Shown: positions 8,976-17,636, counted from the stretch's first letter. The stretch is 22,365 bases of DNA from Acidobacteriota bacterium (GCA_013362195.1 JABFWM010000147.1:1-22365), one strand, 5' to 3'. Numbers and translations: made by a program. The notes: a model not told the origin generated them from the sequence alone.

Positions 8976-8997
8976 GCTTCCGCCTTCAGGCGGAAGC
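8976..8997. repeat. Strong inverted repeat (9-bp arms)
   Basis: Arms GCTTCCGCC and GGCGGAAGC flank a TTCA loop, giving a perfect 9-bp stem. The same 8-base cores (CTTCCGCC and its complement) recur across 9016-9128. It lies between convergent genes and could fold in transcripts from either side. Confidence 0.75.
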
Positions 8998-9015
8998 CCT
9001 GCGACCGCAGCGTCC

Positions 9016-9147
9016 CTTCCGCCGCAGCGTCTCTTCCGCCGGGGCGTCTCTTCCGCCTAAAGGCGGAAGCGGACAGGGCGGAAGCCGACAGGGCGGAAGC
9101 GACAGGACGGAAGCGGACAGGGCGGAAGCTACAAGGCAGAAGCGACA
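9016..9147. repeat. Clustered short repeats with opposing halves
   Basis: The left half holds CTTCCGCC at 9016, 9033 and 9050, spaced 17 bases apart. The right half holds GGCGGAAG at 9062, 9077, 9092 and 9121, with a one-base variant at 9106, in a 14-15 base tandem unit of the type GGCGGAAGCGGACAG; a further decayed unit ends near 9147. The two halves are complementary, so the block can fold as a large imperfect cruciform. It sits between the stops of two convergent genes. I see nothing coding in 8891-9232. Confidence 0.8.
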
Positions 9148-9232
9148 GAGATCATTCGTGGTCGGGTCACGACGCGTCCCGCGGCCGCCGGCCGAGCAGA
9201 TCGGTCGCGGCGGAACGGTCTCCCGGCGAAGC

Positions 9233-9904
9233 TCAATCATCGGCAGGCGGCGGCGCTCCATCGCCGCGAATGCGCGCGATGTGCGAGAAGAGCGCGGTCG
9301 TGACCTGCTCGGGCGGCTGGAGGCCGTCGACGGCAGCGTAGCAGCGCCGATCCTTGTAGAAGGCGATCAGCGGGTCCGCAAGCGCCGCGTAGGTGCGAAG
9401 GCGGCGTCGGACGATGTCCGGATCGTCGTCTTCACGGCGGACGAGCGGATCGCCGCAGCGCGGACAATGGCCCGCTTCGGCGGCGTCGGCGTCGGGCACG
9501 GTTTGCGTGATCCCGCACGACTGGCAGACGCGGCGGCGCCGCATCCGGCGAACGATCTCCTCCTCGTGCACGCGCAGCAGCAGGACAATCACCCCGTCCT
9601 GCGGCACCATCGCGTCGAGCGCGACCGCCTGAGCGATCGTGCGCGGGTATCCATCCAGCAGCGCTCCGGAGGCGGCGTCGCGCTCGTGCAGCCGCGCCCG
9701 CACGATGTCGGTGATCAAATCGTCGCTGACCAGGGATCCGGCGGCAATCGTCGCGCCCACGCGGCGTCCGAGCTCCGTGCCGGAACGCGCGGCCTCTCGA
9801 AGGATGTGGCCGGTCGAAATGTGCGGGATGCCGTAGCGATCGGCGATGCGAATGGCCTGCGTGCCCTTACCGGATCCTGGCGGGCCAAGGAGGATGATGT
9901 GCAC
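9233..9904 (-). CDS. adk: Adenylate kinase with zinc-binding LID
   Basis: This is a 223-residue cytoplasmic enzyme that interconverts ATP plus AMP and two ADP. I start it at the GTG (complement of 9902-9904), because MHIILLGPPGSGKGTQ is the family N-terminus; an in-frame ATG at 9958 would add 18 unrelated residues and lies in the start of a tandem repeat. The P-loop is GPPGSGKGT (7-15). LDGYPRT at 83-89 replaces the usual LDGFPRT. The LID carries four cysteines (127, 130, 147, 150), the zinc type of LID. RREDDDPDIVRRRL follows as expected. The AMP-site motif STGDMLR reads STGHILR, with H33 for the common aspartate. It sits away from ribosomal protein genes, the usual adk place, so it may be a second copy. 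The start has only a weak ribosome-binding site. Confidence 0.93.
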   Translation of the reverse strand: MHIILLGPPGSGKGTQAIRIADRYGIPHISTGHILREAARSGTELGRRVGATIAAGSLVSDDLITDIVRARLHERDAASGALLDGYPRTIAQAVALDAMVPQDGVIVLLLRVHEEEIVRRMRRRRVCQSCGITQTVPDADAAEAGHCPRCGDPLVRREDDDPDIVRRRLRTYAALADPLIAFYKDRRCYAAVDGLQPPEQVTTALFSHIARIRGDGAPPPADD

Positions 9905-9953
9905 GCTGTCTTGCGTATGATAACGAATCCCCGCGTGCCAGGCATCAGACTCA

Positions 9954-10058
9954 CTCACGGCTCACGGCTCACGGCTCACGGCTCACGGCTCATGGCTCAT
10001 GACTCATGACTCATGACTCATGGCTCACGGCTCATGACTCATGGCTCGTGGCTCACGC
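9954..10058. repeat. 7-bp tandem repeat, 15 units (CTCAYGR)
   Basis: Fifteen consecutive 7-base units run through the gap between adk and the DinB-family gene. Five CTCACGG units come first, then mixed CTCATGG and CTCATGA units, with one CTCGTGG and a last CTCACGC. All changes but the last are transitions. The repeat starts 50 bases from the adk GTG and its final unit contains the TGA stop of the DinB-family gene (complement of 10053-10055). Confidence 0.95.
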
Positions 10059-10577
10059 CACGCTGGCGGGCCACGCCGCCTGCGGTTGTCCCGACCACAC
10101 CCACGCGATGTAGTCCACGAGCGGCGGCTCGCCGCCGGCCGTGCGCAAGCGCACGTTGATCTGGCCGCGGTGATGCGACGAGTGCAGCGCGACCTGCACG
10201 GCGGTCTGCGCGACGGTGGCGTGTGCGGTGGGGCGGCCGAGGATCTTTTCCAGCTCCACCGCCCATGGCACCTGCAGCGGCCGGGCGAGCGCCGCCTCGT
10301 CTGCCGACGCGAGGAACCGCTGGATCTGCGTGTGTCCGTCGCGGCCCCACGCCGCGAGCGACGCCGGATCCGGGAACGCGGCCGGATCGGGAAATTGCGG
10401 CGCCTCGCCACGCCACAGCGACAGAAACGCCCGCTGGACGATGTGCACGTGATAAACGAGCAGCCGCAGCCGATCGTCGGCCTGCGCCGGCGTGACGCCG
10501 AGGAGCGACGTCCAGATCTGCGCGTCGGCCCATTCCATGTGCTGCGCGAGTGCGACGAGTTCGACCGTCGATGTCAT
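10053..10577 (-). CDS. DinB/YfiT-family putative metal-dependent protein
   Basis: This 174-residue protein has the four-helix-bundle pattern of the DinB superfamily. Histidines fit the metal triad: H45 in LLVYHVHIVQ and the HxxxH pair H132 and H136 in LHSSHHRGQI. Members bind a divalent metal, and some are thiol transferases (bacillithiol or mycothiol dependent); the substrate here cannot be told. There is no signal peptide, so it is cytoplasmic. The ATG follows a GAGG ribosome-binding site and lies 15 bases after the stop of the large BNR gene, so the two are probably co-transcribed. Its stop codon is inside the last unit of the 7-bp tandem repeat, so repeat-length change on that side would affect the gene end. 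Confidence 0.88.
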   Translation of the reverse strand: MTSTVELVALAQHMEWADAQIWTSLLGVTPAQADDRLRLLVYHVHIVQRAFLSLWRGEAPQFPDPAAFPDPASLAAWGRDGHTQIQRFLASADEAALARPLQVPWAVELEKILGRPTAHATVAQTAVQVALHSSHHRGQINVRLRTAGGEPPLVDYIAWVWSGQPQAAWPASVA

Positions 10578-10592
10578 GACCTCGTCATCCGT

Positions 10593-13500
10593 TCATTGCG
10601 CGGTGATCGGGTCGAGGCCCGCGCGCCTGGCTTCCGCATTGAACACGGACAGGTCCGCTGCGAGCACCTGCTGCAGCCGATCCGTCTGCGTTTTCAGCTC
10701 CGCGCTCAGGTCCTTGAAGATCGGATACACGGCTGCCGTCGGCCTTCCCTCGCCGCGCTCGACGACGCCGAGGAGCGATGCCAGGCGATTGTTGATCTTG
10801 ATCGGAAAGTTGAGAGGGTCCTGGTTGCTCTGGTTGCGCACCTGGTAGATCGCCTCCTCGACCGCGCTCACATTGCCGAGGAGCCTCCCGGCGGCGGCCT
10901 TGAGCTGCGCGTCCTGGGACTTCGCCAGGCGATCCCTGACCTGTTCCTTGATGCGCCGGATCCGGACCACCGCGGTGTTGGCTTCGCTGACCTTGTCCCG
11001 AATCTGCATCGCGACATCGAACTGCTCGACGAGGTCCTCGTCGCTGACCGCGCGCCATGGGTGTTTGCGGACGATGAGCGGCTGCGTCTGTGACTGACCG
11101 TCCACGGTCAGCCGGACCTCGTAGTTCCCCGGCAGCGCCACTGGTCCGCTCGTCGTGGCGCCCCACAACACCATTCCGGGAAACGTCGTCGGGCCCGCGT
11201 ATTCGAGGTTCCAGGTGACGCGATTGAGTCCCGCCGCCGTCGGCGCCGTCGGCGCGCCGCCGCGCCCGCGTCCTCCAGGCGCGTCGCTGTCGTCCGGCGC
11301 GGCGCCGGCTGCCTCTCCCGCCGTGCCGCGCGCGCCGCGTCCGCGTCCGCTCTCGCGCGGCCCTCCCTTCATCGTCTGCACGACCTTGCCGCTGTTCAGA
11401 ATCTCGATGGTGAGGTTCTCCGCCGGCTGTTTCAGCGCATAGGTGATCGTCGCGCCGCCGCTGCCGCGCGTCGCGTCGGCCGGGGTGAACAGGTGAACAG
11501 CGGCGTGCGACGGCGCGGATCCCATCTGCCGCAGCGGCGCGAGATCGTCGAGCACGTAGAAGCCGCGGCCGTGCGTCGCAATCGCGACGGCGTTCGCGTC
11601 GACCCACACGTCGGCCACCGGTGTGTCCGGCAGGTTCAACGAGAACGGCTCCCAGTGATCGCCATCGTCGACGGAGAGGTAGCAGCCGTGCGCGGTGCCG
11701 GCGTACAGGAACCCGCGGCGAACCGGATCCTCACGAACCGCGTTCACGTAATCGCCGGCGCGGATGCCGGTCGCGATCTTCGTCCACGTCTTCCCGAAAT
11801 CGCGCGTGCGGAACACGTACGGGCCGAAGTCGTTCAGCAGCGGCTTCTTGACGGCCACGTAGGCGCCGCCGGGTTCGAACGTGGAGGCATCGATCTGACT
11901 CACTCGCCCGAAATCCGGCATGTCCTTCGGCGTGACATTCGTCCAGGTCCTGCCGCCGTCGCGCGTGACGTGCACCAGGCCGTCGTCGGATCCCGCCCAG
12001 AGGATGTTCGCGTCCTTCCTCCCGGGTCCGAGCGCGAACACCGTTGCGTAGACCTCCGGACTGTTCATGTCGTGCGTGATCGGGCCGCCGGATTCCCCCA
12101 TCGTCTTCGGATCGTGACGGGTGAGATCGTCGCTGATGCGCTGCCAGCTCTGACCGGCATCCGTCGTTCTCCACACGTGCTGCGAGGAGGCGTAGAGCAC
12201 CGCGGGGTTCGCCGGCGAGAAGATGATCGGATAGGTCCACTGCCATCGCTCGGTGAGCGCGCTGGCGGGCTCGCCCGAGAACATGCGCGGGTAGGGGCTG
12301 ACTTCGCGGAGATCGTTCGTCTGGCGATTCAGCCGCGTGAGAAACGATCCGTTGTTGCCGCCGGCGAAGAAGATGTCGGGATTCTTGGGATCCGGCGCGA
12401 TGTAGCCTGGCTCCGATCCGCCGGCCGAATACGTCGCGGGCGCGGCGCCGCGTCCGCCGCCCGCGCGTCCGACGGGGAGGTCGCTCGGCACGCAAATGGT
12501 GCTGTTGTCCTGCTGCGCGCCGCAGACGTGAAACGGCACGTGCCTGGTGGTGACGACGTGATAGAACTGACCGGTTGCGTACTCCTGTGGCGACCAGGCG
12601 CGACCGGTGGTCGTCGACACGGCGCCGCCGCCGTCGTTGCCGATGACGAGGTGCCGCGCATCATCGGGGTCGATCCACAGATCGTGATGGTCGCCGTGCG
12701 TGCCGTTGCCGATCGCCGTCAGCGTCCGGCCGCCGTCGACCGACCGGAACGCGCTGGTATTGAGCAGATAGACGGTGTCGCGACTGCTCGGATCCGCAAT
12801 GACGTGCGTGTAGTAAAACGCACGCTGACGGATGTTGCGGCCGTCGTTCACCAGCTTCCACGTCGCGCCCGCATCGTCCGAGCTGAACAGCCCGCCGGCC
12901 TCGGCTTCGACGAGCGCGTAGACGCGATTGGAGTCCGCGCCCGACACCGCGATCCCGATCCGGCCGATCACGCCGGCCGGCAATCCCGGGTTGCGCGTAA
13001 TCTCCGTCCACGTCTCGCCGCCGTCGGTGGACTTGAACAGGCCGCTGCCCGGGCCGCCGCTCGACATCTGGTATTCGACGCGATACGCCTCCCAGAGGGC
13101 GGCGTAAACCACGTTGGGCCGATTGCGATCGATGGCGACGTCGACGGCCCCGGTCTTGTCGTCGCGATACAGCTTGCGCTGCCACGTCTTGCCGCCATCG
13201 GTGCTCTTGAACACGCCGCGCTCGCCGCTCGCGGTGCTGTACTTGCCGAACGACGCGACGAAGACGATGTTCGGATCGGTGGGATGGATGCGGATTTTCG
13301 AGATCGCGTCGGAGGCAGAGAAGCCGGCGTGCGCCCACGTCTTGCCGGCGTCGGCGGATTTGTAGATCCCGTCCCCGGGCAGGATGTTGCCGCGGATGCA
13401 GGATTCTCCCATGCCGATGAACACGATGGCCGGATCGCTCTCGGACACCGCGACGGCGCCGACGGAGGCGCTCTTGATCTGGCCGTCAGTTACGGGCGTC

Positions 13501-13772
13501 CAGCTCGCGCCGCCGTCGAGCGTCTTCCACAGGCCCCCGCCAGCCTGACCGGCGTACGCCTCGAGCGGCCGGCCCTTGACGCCGCTGACCGCGATCGATC
13601 GTCCGGCGCGCGCCGGGCCGATGCTGCGCCACTGATACGCCTTCAGCAGCATCGGATCGAGCGCGGGCGAGGTCGTGGCCTGCGCGCGTCCGACCCCCTG
13701 CGAGACCGAGACGAACGCGGTGATGACGGCCGCAGCGGCGGCACACGCAAACAGTCGCGGAACCCGTGGCAT
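10593..13772 (-). CDS. Secreted BNR/VPS10 (sortilin)-type beta-propeller protein
   Basis: This 1059-residue protein has an N-terminal signal peptide (MPRVPRLFACAAAAAVITAFVSVSQGVGRAQA). From about residue 45 to 735 it contains about ten Asp-box motifs (DGGASW, DAGKTW, DGGKTW, DGGETW, DAGATW, DAGQSW, DGGRTW, DFGKTW and others), which fold as propeller blades in sialidases and sortilins. Catalytic sialidase residues are not evident, so I do not call it a sialidase. After the propeller comes a glycine- and arginine-rich insert (about 802-840), a short beta domain (about 845-920) and a helical C-terminal region (about 925-1059). The ATG follows a strong GGAGGAG site. Such proteins are abundant in Acidobacteriota and often lie beside exported peptidases; their role is unproven. 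Confidence 0.9.
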   Translation of the reverse strand: MPRVPRLFACAAAAAVITAFVSVSQGVGRAQATTSPALDPMLLKAYQWRSIGPARAGRSIAVSGVKGRPLEAYAGQAGGGLWKTLDGGASWTPVTDGQIKSASVGAVAVSESDPAIVFIGMGESCIRGNILPGDGIYKSADAGKTWAHAGFSASDAISKIRIHPTDPNIVFVASFGKYSTASGERGVFKSTDGGKTWQRKLYRDDKTGAVDVAIDRNRPNVVYAALWEAYRVEYQMSSGGPGSGLFKSTDGGETWTEITRNPGLPAGVIGRIGIAVSGADSNRVYALVEAEAGGLFSSDDAGATWKLVNDGRNIRQRAFYYTHVIADPSSRDTVYLLNTSAFRSVDGGRTLTAIGNGTHGDHHDLWIDPDDARHLVIGNDGGGAVSTTTGRAWSPQEYATGQFYHVVTTRHVPFHVCGAQQDNSTICVPSDLPVGRAGGGRGAAPATYSAGGSEPGYIAPDPKNPDIFFAGGNNGSFLTRLNRQTNDLREVSPYPRMFSGEPASALTERWQWTYPIIFSPANPAVLYASSQHVWRTTDAGQSWQRISDDLTRHDPKTMGESGGPITHDMNSPEVYATVFALGPGRKDANILWAGSDDGLVHVTRDGGRTWTNVTPKDMPDFGRVSQIDASTFEPGGAYVAVKKPLLNDFGPYVFRTRDFGKTWTKIATGIRAGDYVNAVREDPVRRGFLYAGTAHGCYLSVDDGDHWEPFSLNLPDTPVADVWVDANAVAIATHGRGFYVLDDLAPLRQMGSAPSHAAVHLFTPADATRGSGGATITYALKQPAENLTIEILNSGKVVQTMKGGPRESGRGRGARGTAGEAAGAAPDDSDAPGGRGRGGAPTAPTAAGLNRVTWNLEYAGPTTFPGMVLWGATTSGPVALPGNYEVRLTVDGQSQTQPLIVRKHPWRAVSDEDLVEQFDVAMQIRDKVSEANTAVVRIRRIKEQVRDRLAKSQDAQLKAAAGRLLGNVSAVEEAIYQVRNQSNQDPLNFPIKINNRLASLLGVVERGEGRPTAAVYPIFKDLSAELKTQTDRLQQVLAADLSVFNAEARRAGLDPITAQ

Positions 13773-13832
13773 CGACTCCTCCGAATGCGGAGGAGTTTAC
13801 CGCACGCGTCTGCGCCACCGACCGCTTCGGCG

Positions 13833-13862
13833 CTGAAACGCGGAGCGTGATCGCGTTACACT
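13833..13862 (+). promoter_or_regulatory. Possible sigma-70-type promoter for the propeller operon
   Basis: CTGAAA (13833-13838) and TACACT (13857-13862) are separated by 18 bases and lie 45 bases before the ATG at 13908. The 135-bp gap separates divergent genes and must hold promoters in both directions. Each box matches the consensus at only four or so positions. Confidence 0.3.
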
Positions 13863-13907
13863 ACGCCCCGTCTGCGCGCGCCACGGGCGCGGTCAAAGGA
13901 CGAGACG

Positions 13908-15029
13908 ATGAAGCTCACTCGACTGGTTGCCGCGTTTGCGCTCGGCCTGATCGCCGCATTCCCGGCCTTCGCGCCGGCGGGCGGCGCGGCCGCCGAACGG
14001 CACTTCCTTTATGTCGCCACGCCCGGCATCCGCAACTACGTCGACTACGGCGGCGTCGGCGTCCTCGTCTACGACATGGACGCCGGCTACACGTTCGTCC
14101 GGCGGATCCCGACCGAGCAGGTGCCGGCCGGCCGCGAGCCCGAGAACGTCAAAGGGATCGCCGCCAGCGCCCGGACCGGCCGTCTCTACGTGACCACGTT
14201 CCGCCGGGTGATGGCCTTCGACCTCGCGACCGACGCGAAGCTGTGGGAGAAGGCCTTCGACGGCGGCTGCGATCGCCTCGCGATCTCGCCGGACGGCACG
14301 CTGCTCTACGTGCCCTCGTTCGAAGGCCCGCACTGGAACGTGCTCGACGCGCGCAGCGGCGAACCGGTGGGAAAGGTCGTGGTCAATTCGGGCGCGCACA
14401 ACACGATTTACGGACCCGACGGCACGCGTGTCTATCTCGCCGGACTGAAGTCCACGACGCTCGCGATCGCCGATCCGTCGACGCACCAGGTGGTCGCCGG
14501 CGTCGGCCCGTTCTCGAACGTGATCCGGCCCTTCACGATCAACGGGTCGCAGACGCTGTGCTTCGTCAACGTGAACAACCTCCTCGGGTTCGAAGTGGGC
14601 GACATCAGGACCGGCAAGATGCTGCACCGGGTGGAGGTCGCCGGCTACGAACGAGGGCCGGTGAAGCGGCACGGCTGTCCGAGCCACGGCATCGCGCTCA
14701 CGCCGGACGAGCGCGAGCTCTGGCTTGCCGACGGCCACAACAGCGCCGTCCACATCTTCGACGCGCAGACGATGCCGCCGAAGCAGCGGACGACGATCAC
14801 GCTGCGCGACCAGCCCGGCTGGATCACCTTCAGCCTCGACGGCACGCGCGCGTTCCCGTCGACCGGCGAAGTCATCGACACCGCGACGCGGAAGATCGTC
14901 GCGACTTTGACGGACGAACAGCATCACGCGGTCCAGAGCGAGAAAGTCATCGAAGTGGTCTTCGGCGCGGGCAAGGTCGTCCGCACCGGCGATCAGTTCG
15001 GCATCGGGAGGCGCACCGACAAGCCATGA
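13908..15029 (+). CDS. Exported YVTN-type beta-propeller protein
   Basis: This 373-residue protein begins with a signal peptide (MKLTRLVAAFALGLIAAFPAFAPAGGAAA). The body is a series of beta-propeller blades of the YVTN/PQQ-like kind: FLYVATPG, GRLYVTTFRRVMAFDLAT, LAISPDGTLLYVPS, NTIYGPDGTRVYLAG, GIALTPDERELWLADGHNSAVHIFDA and FSLDGTRAFPSTGEVID. Such propellers act as binding scaffolds or dehydrogenase-like domains; no catalytic residues are apparent. The ATG is preceded by AAAGGACGAG. The stop overlaps the next ATG as ATGA, so the two propeller genes are translationally coupled. I infer an envelope or periplasmic role; the ligand is unknown. Confidence 0.85.
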   Translation: MKLTRLVAAFALGLIAAFPAFAPAGGAAAERHFLYVATPGIRNYVDYGGVGVLVYDMDAGYTFVRRIPTEQVPAGREPENVKGIAASARTGRLYVTTFRRVMAFDLATDAKLWEKAFDGGCDRLAISPDGTLLYVPSFEGPHWNVLDARSGEPVGKVVVNSGAHNTIYGPDGTRVYLAGLKSTTLAIADPSTHQVVAGVGPFSNVIRPFTINGSQTLCFVNVNNLLGFEVGDIRTGKMLHRVEVAGYERGPVKRHGCPSHGIALTPDERELWLADGHNSAVHIFDAQTMPPKQRTTITLRDQPGWITFSLDGTRAFPSTGEVIDTATRKIVATLTDEQHHAVQSEKVIEVVFGAGKVVRTGDQFGIGRRTDKP

Positions 15030-16036
15030 CGCGAATACTCACCGCCGTTGCATACGCGGCCAGCCTCGCGCTGATCGCGCCCCAGGGCACGAAACAGGGA
15101 AGCGCGGAAGACCATCTGCCGCCGAACATCACCCGGCTCACCTTTTTCGGCGAACGGGCCGCCTGGTCTCCGGACGGGCGCCGCGTCGCGTTCATGGAGA
15201 AGAGCTTCGGCGATGCCTATGAGATCGATCTGGCGACCAAGGCGCTGCGGCTGCTGACGCATTATCCGCACCCGGGCTTTCTGCGGGTGCAGTACCTGCC
15301 CAACGGCGACTACTTCCTGATTGGCGCGCGCACCTTCACCGATATCCGCTCGACGCGCGCGCACGATCAGGAGATGTGGGTGCTGAAGCGCGACTTCACG
15401 CCCGGCGACCACGCGATCCCGCTCGGCCACAAGATCTCCGAAGGCGTGGCCATTTCGCGCACCTCCACGAAGATCGCCTGGTCGAACACCCACGGACAGT
15501 TCCCCGAAGAATTGCAGGAAGGCGAGTCGGTCATCTACACCGCGGACGTGGTCGACCAGGGCGGCACGCCGGCGCTGACGAACAAGAAGGAAGTGATCCG
15601 CGCCCGCGCGCCGGAGTGCACGCTCGAGGCGCAGGACTTCCGCGACAACGACCGCGAGCTGATTTACACCTGCTACCGCTCGCCGTTTGCCGACGTCCTC
15701 GGCGTCGACCTGGCGAGCGGCCGGGTCACCGTGTATCGCAAGCTGGCCGGCGAATACAACGAAGTGGAAGGCATTTTTCCCGACGGCCGCCACACGCTCG
15801 TCGAATCGAGCCGCGAACAGGCGCAGCAGAACTCCAACTACATCGACATCTGGAAGCTGCGGCTGGAACCCAACAGCGACGACTTCACCCGCGTCACCCA
15901 TTGGGGCGAATACGCCGGCTACAAGGCGTCCAATCCGGTCGTCAGCCCGGACGGCCGGCGCATCGCCTTTCAGTCGGCGCGCAGCAAGGATCCGGCCGGC
16001 GTCGGCTACGGGATCTTCGTGATGGATCTGAAGTAG
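15026..16036 (+). CDS. Exported PD40/TolB-like beta-propeller protein
   Basis: This 336-residue protein has a probable signal peptide (MTRILTAVAYAASLALIAPQG). WD40-like PD40 repeats are visible: RAAWSPDGRRVAFME near residues 45-60 and NPVVSPDGRRIAFQSAR near the C-terminus, with less regular blades between (TKIAWSNTHG, DRELIYTCYRS). This pattern is typical of TolB and of the propeller part of prolyl oligopeptidases, but no hydrolase domain follows, so it is a propeller only. I chose the ATG at 15026 because it overlaps the upstream stop as ATGA and opens the signal peptide; the frame stays open far upstream but lies inside the neighbour. Function is unknown; a binding role for peptide or glycan is possible. 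Confidence 0.85.
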   Translation: MTRILTAVAYAASLALIAPQGTKQGSAEDHLPPNITRLTFFGERAAWSPDGRRVAFMEKSFGDAYEIDLATKALRLLTHYPHPGFLRVQYLPNGDYFLIGARTFTDIRSTRAHDQEMWVLKRDFTPGDHAIPLGHKISEGVAISRTSTKIAWSNTHGQFPEELQEGESVIYTADVVDQGGTPALTNKKEVIRARAPECTLEAQDFRDNDRELIYTCYRSPFADVLGVDLASGRVTVYRKLAGEYNEVEGIFPDGRHTLVESSREQAQQNSNYIDIWKLRLEPNSDDFTRVTHWGEYAGYKASNPVVSPDGRRIAFQSARSKDPAGVGYGIFVMDLK

Positions 16037-16104
16037 ACCGCCGCCAACGTCTTCGCGAGCGCGGATCGGGTGCGCTCGTTTCGTCGATCGTGCGAGGAGG
16101 CCTC

Positions 16105-17571
16105 ATGAACCGGAGAGAGTTTCTTCACAGCGCTGCCGTCGCGGCCGGCGGCGTCCTGCTCGACCCGCGGGTGGCGCGGGCGGCCCAGCGTGCGGCGCCC
16201 ATGATTGGCATCCAGGCCGGCGCGATCTCGTTTCTCGACGAAGGCACCGCCAAGACGCTGGATGCGTTTCAGCAGCTCGGGGCAGTCGACACGATCTTTC
16301 TGGCGACCTTCACCTACGGCCGCGGCATCGCGGGTCGTATGCCGCGCGGCAATCCGCTGCCGGACCACGGCGCGCAGGAGTACGACGACACCTTCCACGG
16401 CGGCTATTTCGGGACGCCGCACGCCCAGTATTACAAGTCGACCTCGATGCCGGCGCAGAAGGCGCCCGATCATCCCGGCTTCGACGTCATCGCCGAGGTC
16501 GTGCCGGCGGCGCACCAGCGGAGCATGAAGGTCATCGGCTGGTTCGAGGACGTGTTCCGCAACGACGTGCCCGGCATCACCGACGCCTACGAAATTGACG
16601 TGCACGATCGTCCGGCCTCGCGGGTGTGCTACCGCAACCCGAACACGCGTCATTTCTGGCTCGGCCTCGTCGAGGATCAGCTGCGCTCGTACGATCTCGA
16701 CGGGCTGATGTTCGGCAGCGAGCGGCAGGGCCCGCTCAACGCCGCGATCGGCGCGAGTCACGGCGGCGACCCGTCGCCAGGCACCGTGGGGTGCTTCTGC
16801 CGCTACTGCCTGGACGCCGCGAAGCAGGAAAGCATTGATGCCACCCGCGCGCGGAAGGGATTTCTCGCGCTCGAATCATGGGTGAACGGACTCAAGGAGG
16901 GACCGAAGCCCGCCGACGGCGCGTTCGTGACGTTCTGGCGGCTGCTCGTCGACTATCCGGAGATCCTCGGATGGGAACGGCTGTGGACCGAAGGCCTGCG
17001 CGACACGTATCGGGCGCTCTACGCGAAGGCCCACGAGATCGCCCCGGCCAAGCCAATCGGCTGGCACATCTGGCACACCAACTCGTTCGCGCCGTTCTAC
17101 CGCGCCGAGCAGGACTATACGCACTTCCAGGAGTACTCGGATTTTCTGAAGGTCGTCATGTACAACAACAGCGGCGGTCCGCGGATGGCGCGCTACATTC
17201 GCAACGTGACGCGCACGGTCTTCGCGGATCTGACGCCCGAGGCGGCGCTCCAGCTCTCGTACGCGCTGCTGCAGTATCCGGACGAGGCGCCGCTCGCGGA
17301 CATCCCGACCAGGGGGTTGTCAGCCGACTACGTGCGGCGCGAAACCGCGCGGGCGGTGGCCAGCGCCGGCGCCCGCATGAAGATCTGGCCCGGCATCGAC
17401 GTCGACATCCCCACCGGCGCCAACGAAAAGCACACGACGCCCGACGATGTGCATGCGGCCGTCAAGGCGGCGTTCGATGGCGGCGCGCACGGGGTCATCC
17501 TCTCGCGGAAATATTCCGAGATGCGCCTCGACAATCTGCGTGCGGCGGGCCGGGCGGTGCGGGAGCGCTGA
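16105..17571 (+). CDS. Tat-exported TIM-barrel glycoside-hydrolase-like protein
   Basis: This 488-residue protein starts with a twin-arginine signal (NRREFLHSAAVAAGG), so it is exported folded, often with a cofactor or metal. The ATG follows GAGGAGG with good spacing. The body alternates strands and helices as in a TIM barrel: IGIQAGAISF, GAVDTIFLATFTYG, MKVIGWFEDVF, YDLDGLMFGSERQG, KPIGWHIWHTNSF and LKVVMYNNSGG. A CFCRYC cluster follows the fourth strand, as in barrel proteins related to family-10 or beta-galactosidase-like glycoside hydrolases. E in FGSERQG is a candidate catalytic residue. I cannot place it in a numbered family. It lies 68 bases after the PD40 gene and probably ends that operon. 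Confidence 0.8.
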   Translation: MNRREFLHSAAVAAGGVLLDPRVARAAQRAAPMIGIQAGAISFLDEGTAKTLDAFQQLGAVDTIFLATFTYGRGIAGRMPRGNPLPDHGAQEYDDTFHGGYFGTPHAQYYKSTSMPAQKAPDHPGFDVIAEVVPAAHQRSMKVIGWFEDVFRNDVPGITDAYEIDVHDRPASRVCYRNPNTRHFWLGLVEDQLRSYDLDGLMFGSERQGPLNAAIGASHGGDPSPGTVGCFCRYCLDAAKQESIDATRARKGFLALESWVNGLKEGPKPADGAFVTFWRLLVDYPEILGWERLWTEGLRDTYRALYAKAHEIAPAKPIGWHIWHTNSFAPFYRAEQDYTHFQEYSDFLKVVMYNNSGGPRMARYIRNVTRTVFADLTPEAALQLSYALLQYPDEAPLADIPTRGLSADYVRRETARAVASAGARMKIWPGIDVDIPTGANEKHTTPDDVHAAVKAAFDGGAHGVILSRKYSEMRLDNLRAAGRAVRER

Positions 17572-17577
17572 CGTCTC

Positions 17578-17616
17578 TCGCGCGGGGCGCGCGCGACGCC
17601 TGTGCCCGGTGGCACA
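17578..17616. terminator. Paired hairpins between convergent genes, possible bidirectional terminator
   Basis: Two hairpins lie in the 65-base gap between convergent stops. The first has arms TCGCGCG (17578-17584) and CGCGCGA (17590-17596). The second is TGTGCC, CGGT, GGCACA (17601-17616), a 6-bp stem with a tetraloop. Neither has a T tract, so termination on each strand is inferred from position and stem strength. Confidence 0.4.
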
Positions 17617-17636
17617 CGCGCCGCGCGCTGGACGCA

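Noticed and set aside
9016..9147. Possible CRISPR-like array
   Set aside because: Units are only 14-17 bases and have no unique spacers of constant length; both halves share a complementary core, so it is a palindromic repeat cluster.
9954..10058. 7-bp repeat as CRISPR or origin iterons
   Set aside because: There are no spacers, the period is too short, and there is no replication gene or DnaA box cluster next to it.
10593..13772. BNR protein as a sialidase
   Set aside because: The Asp-box motifs are present but the arginine triad and catalytic residues of sialidases are not evident.
11493..13850. 785-residue plus-strand open frame
   Set aside because: It is antisense to the BNR propeller gene, whose Asp-box motifs and ribosome-binding site are clear.
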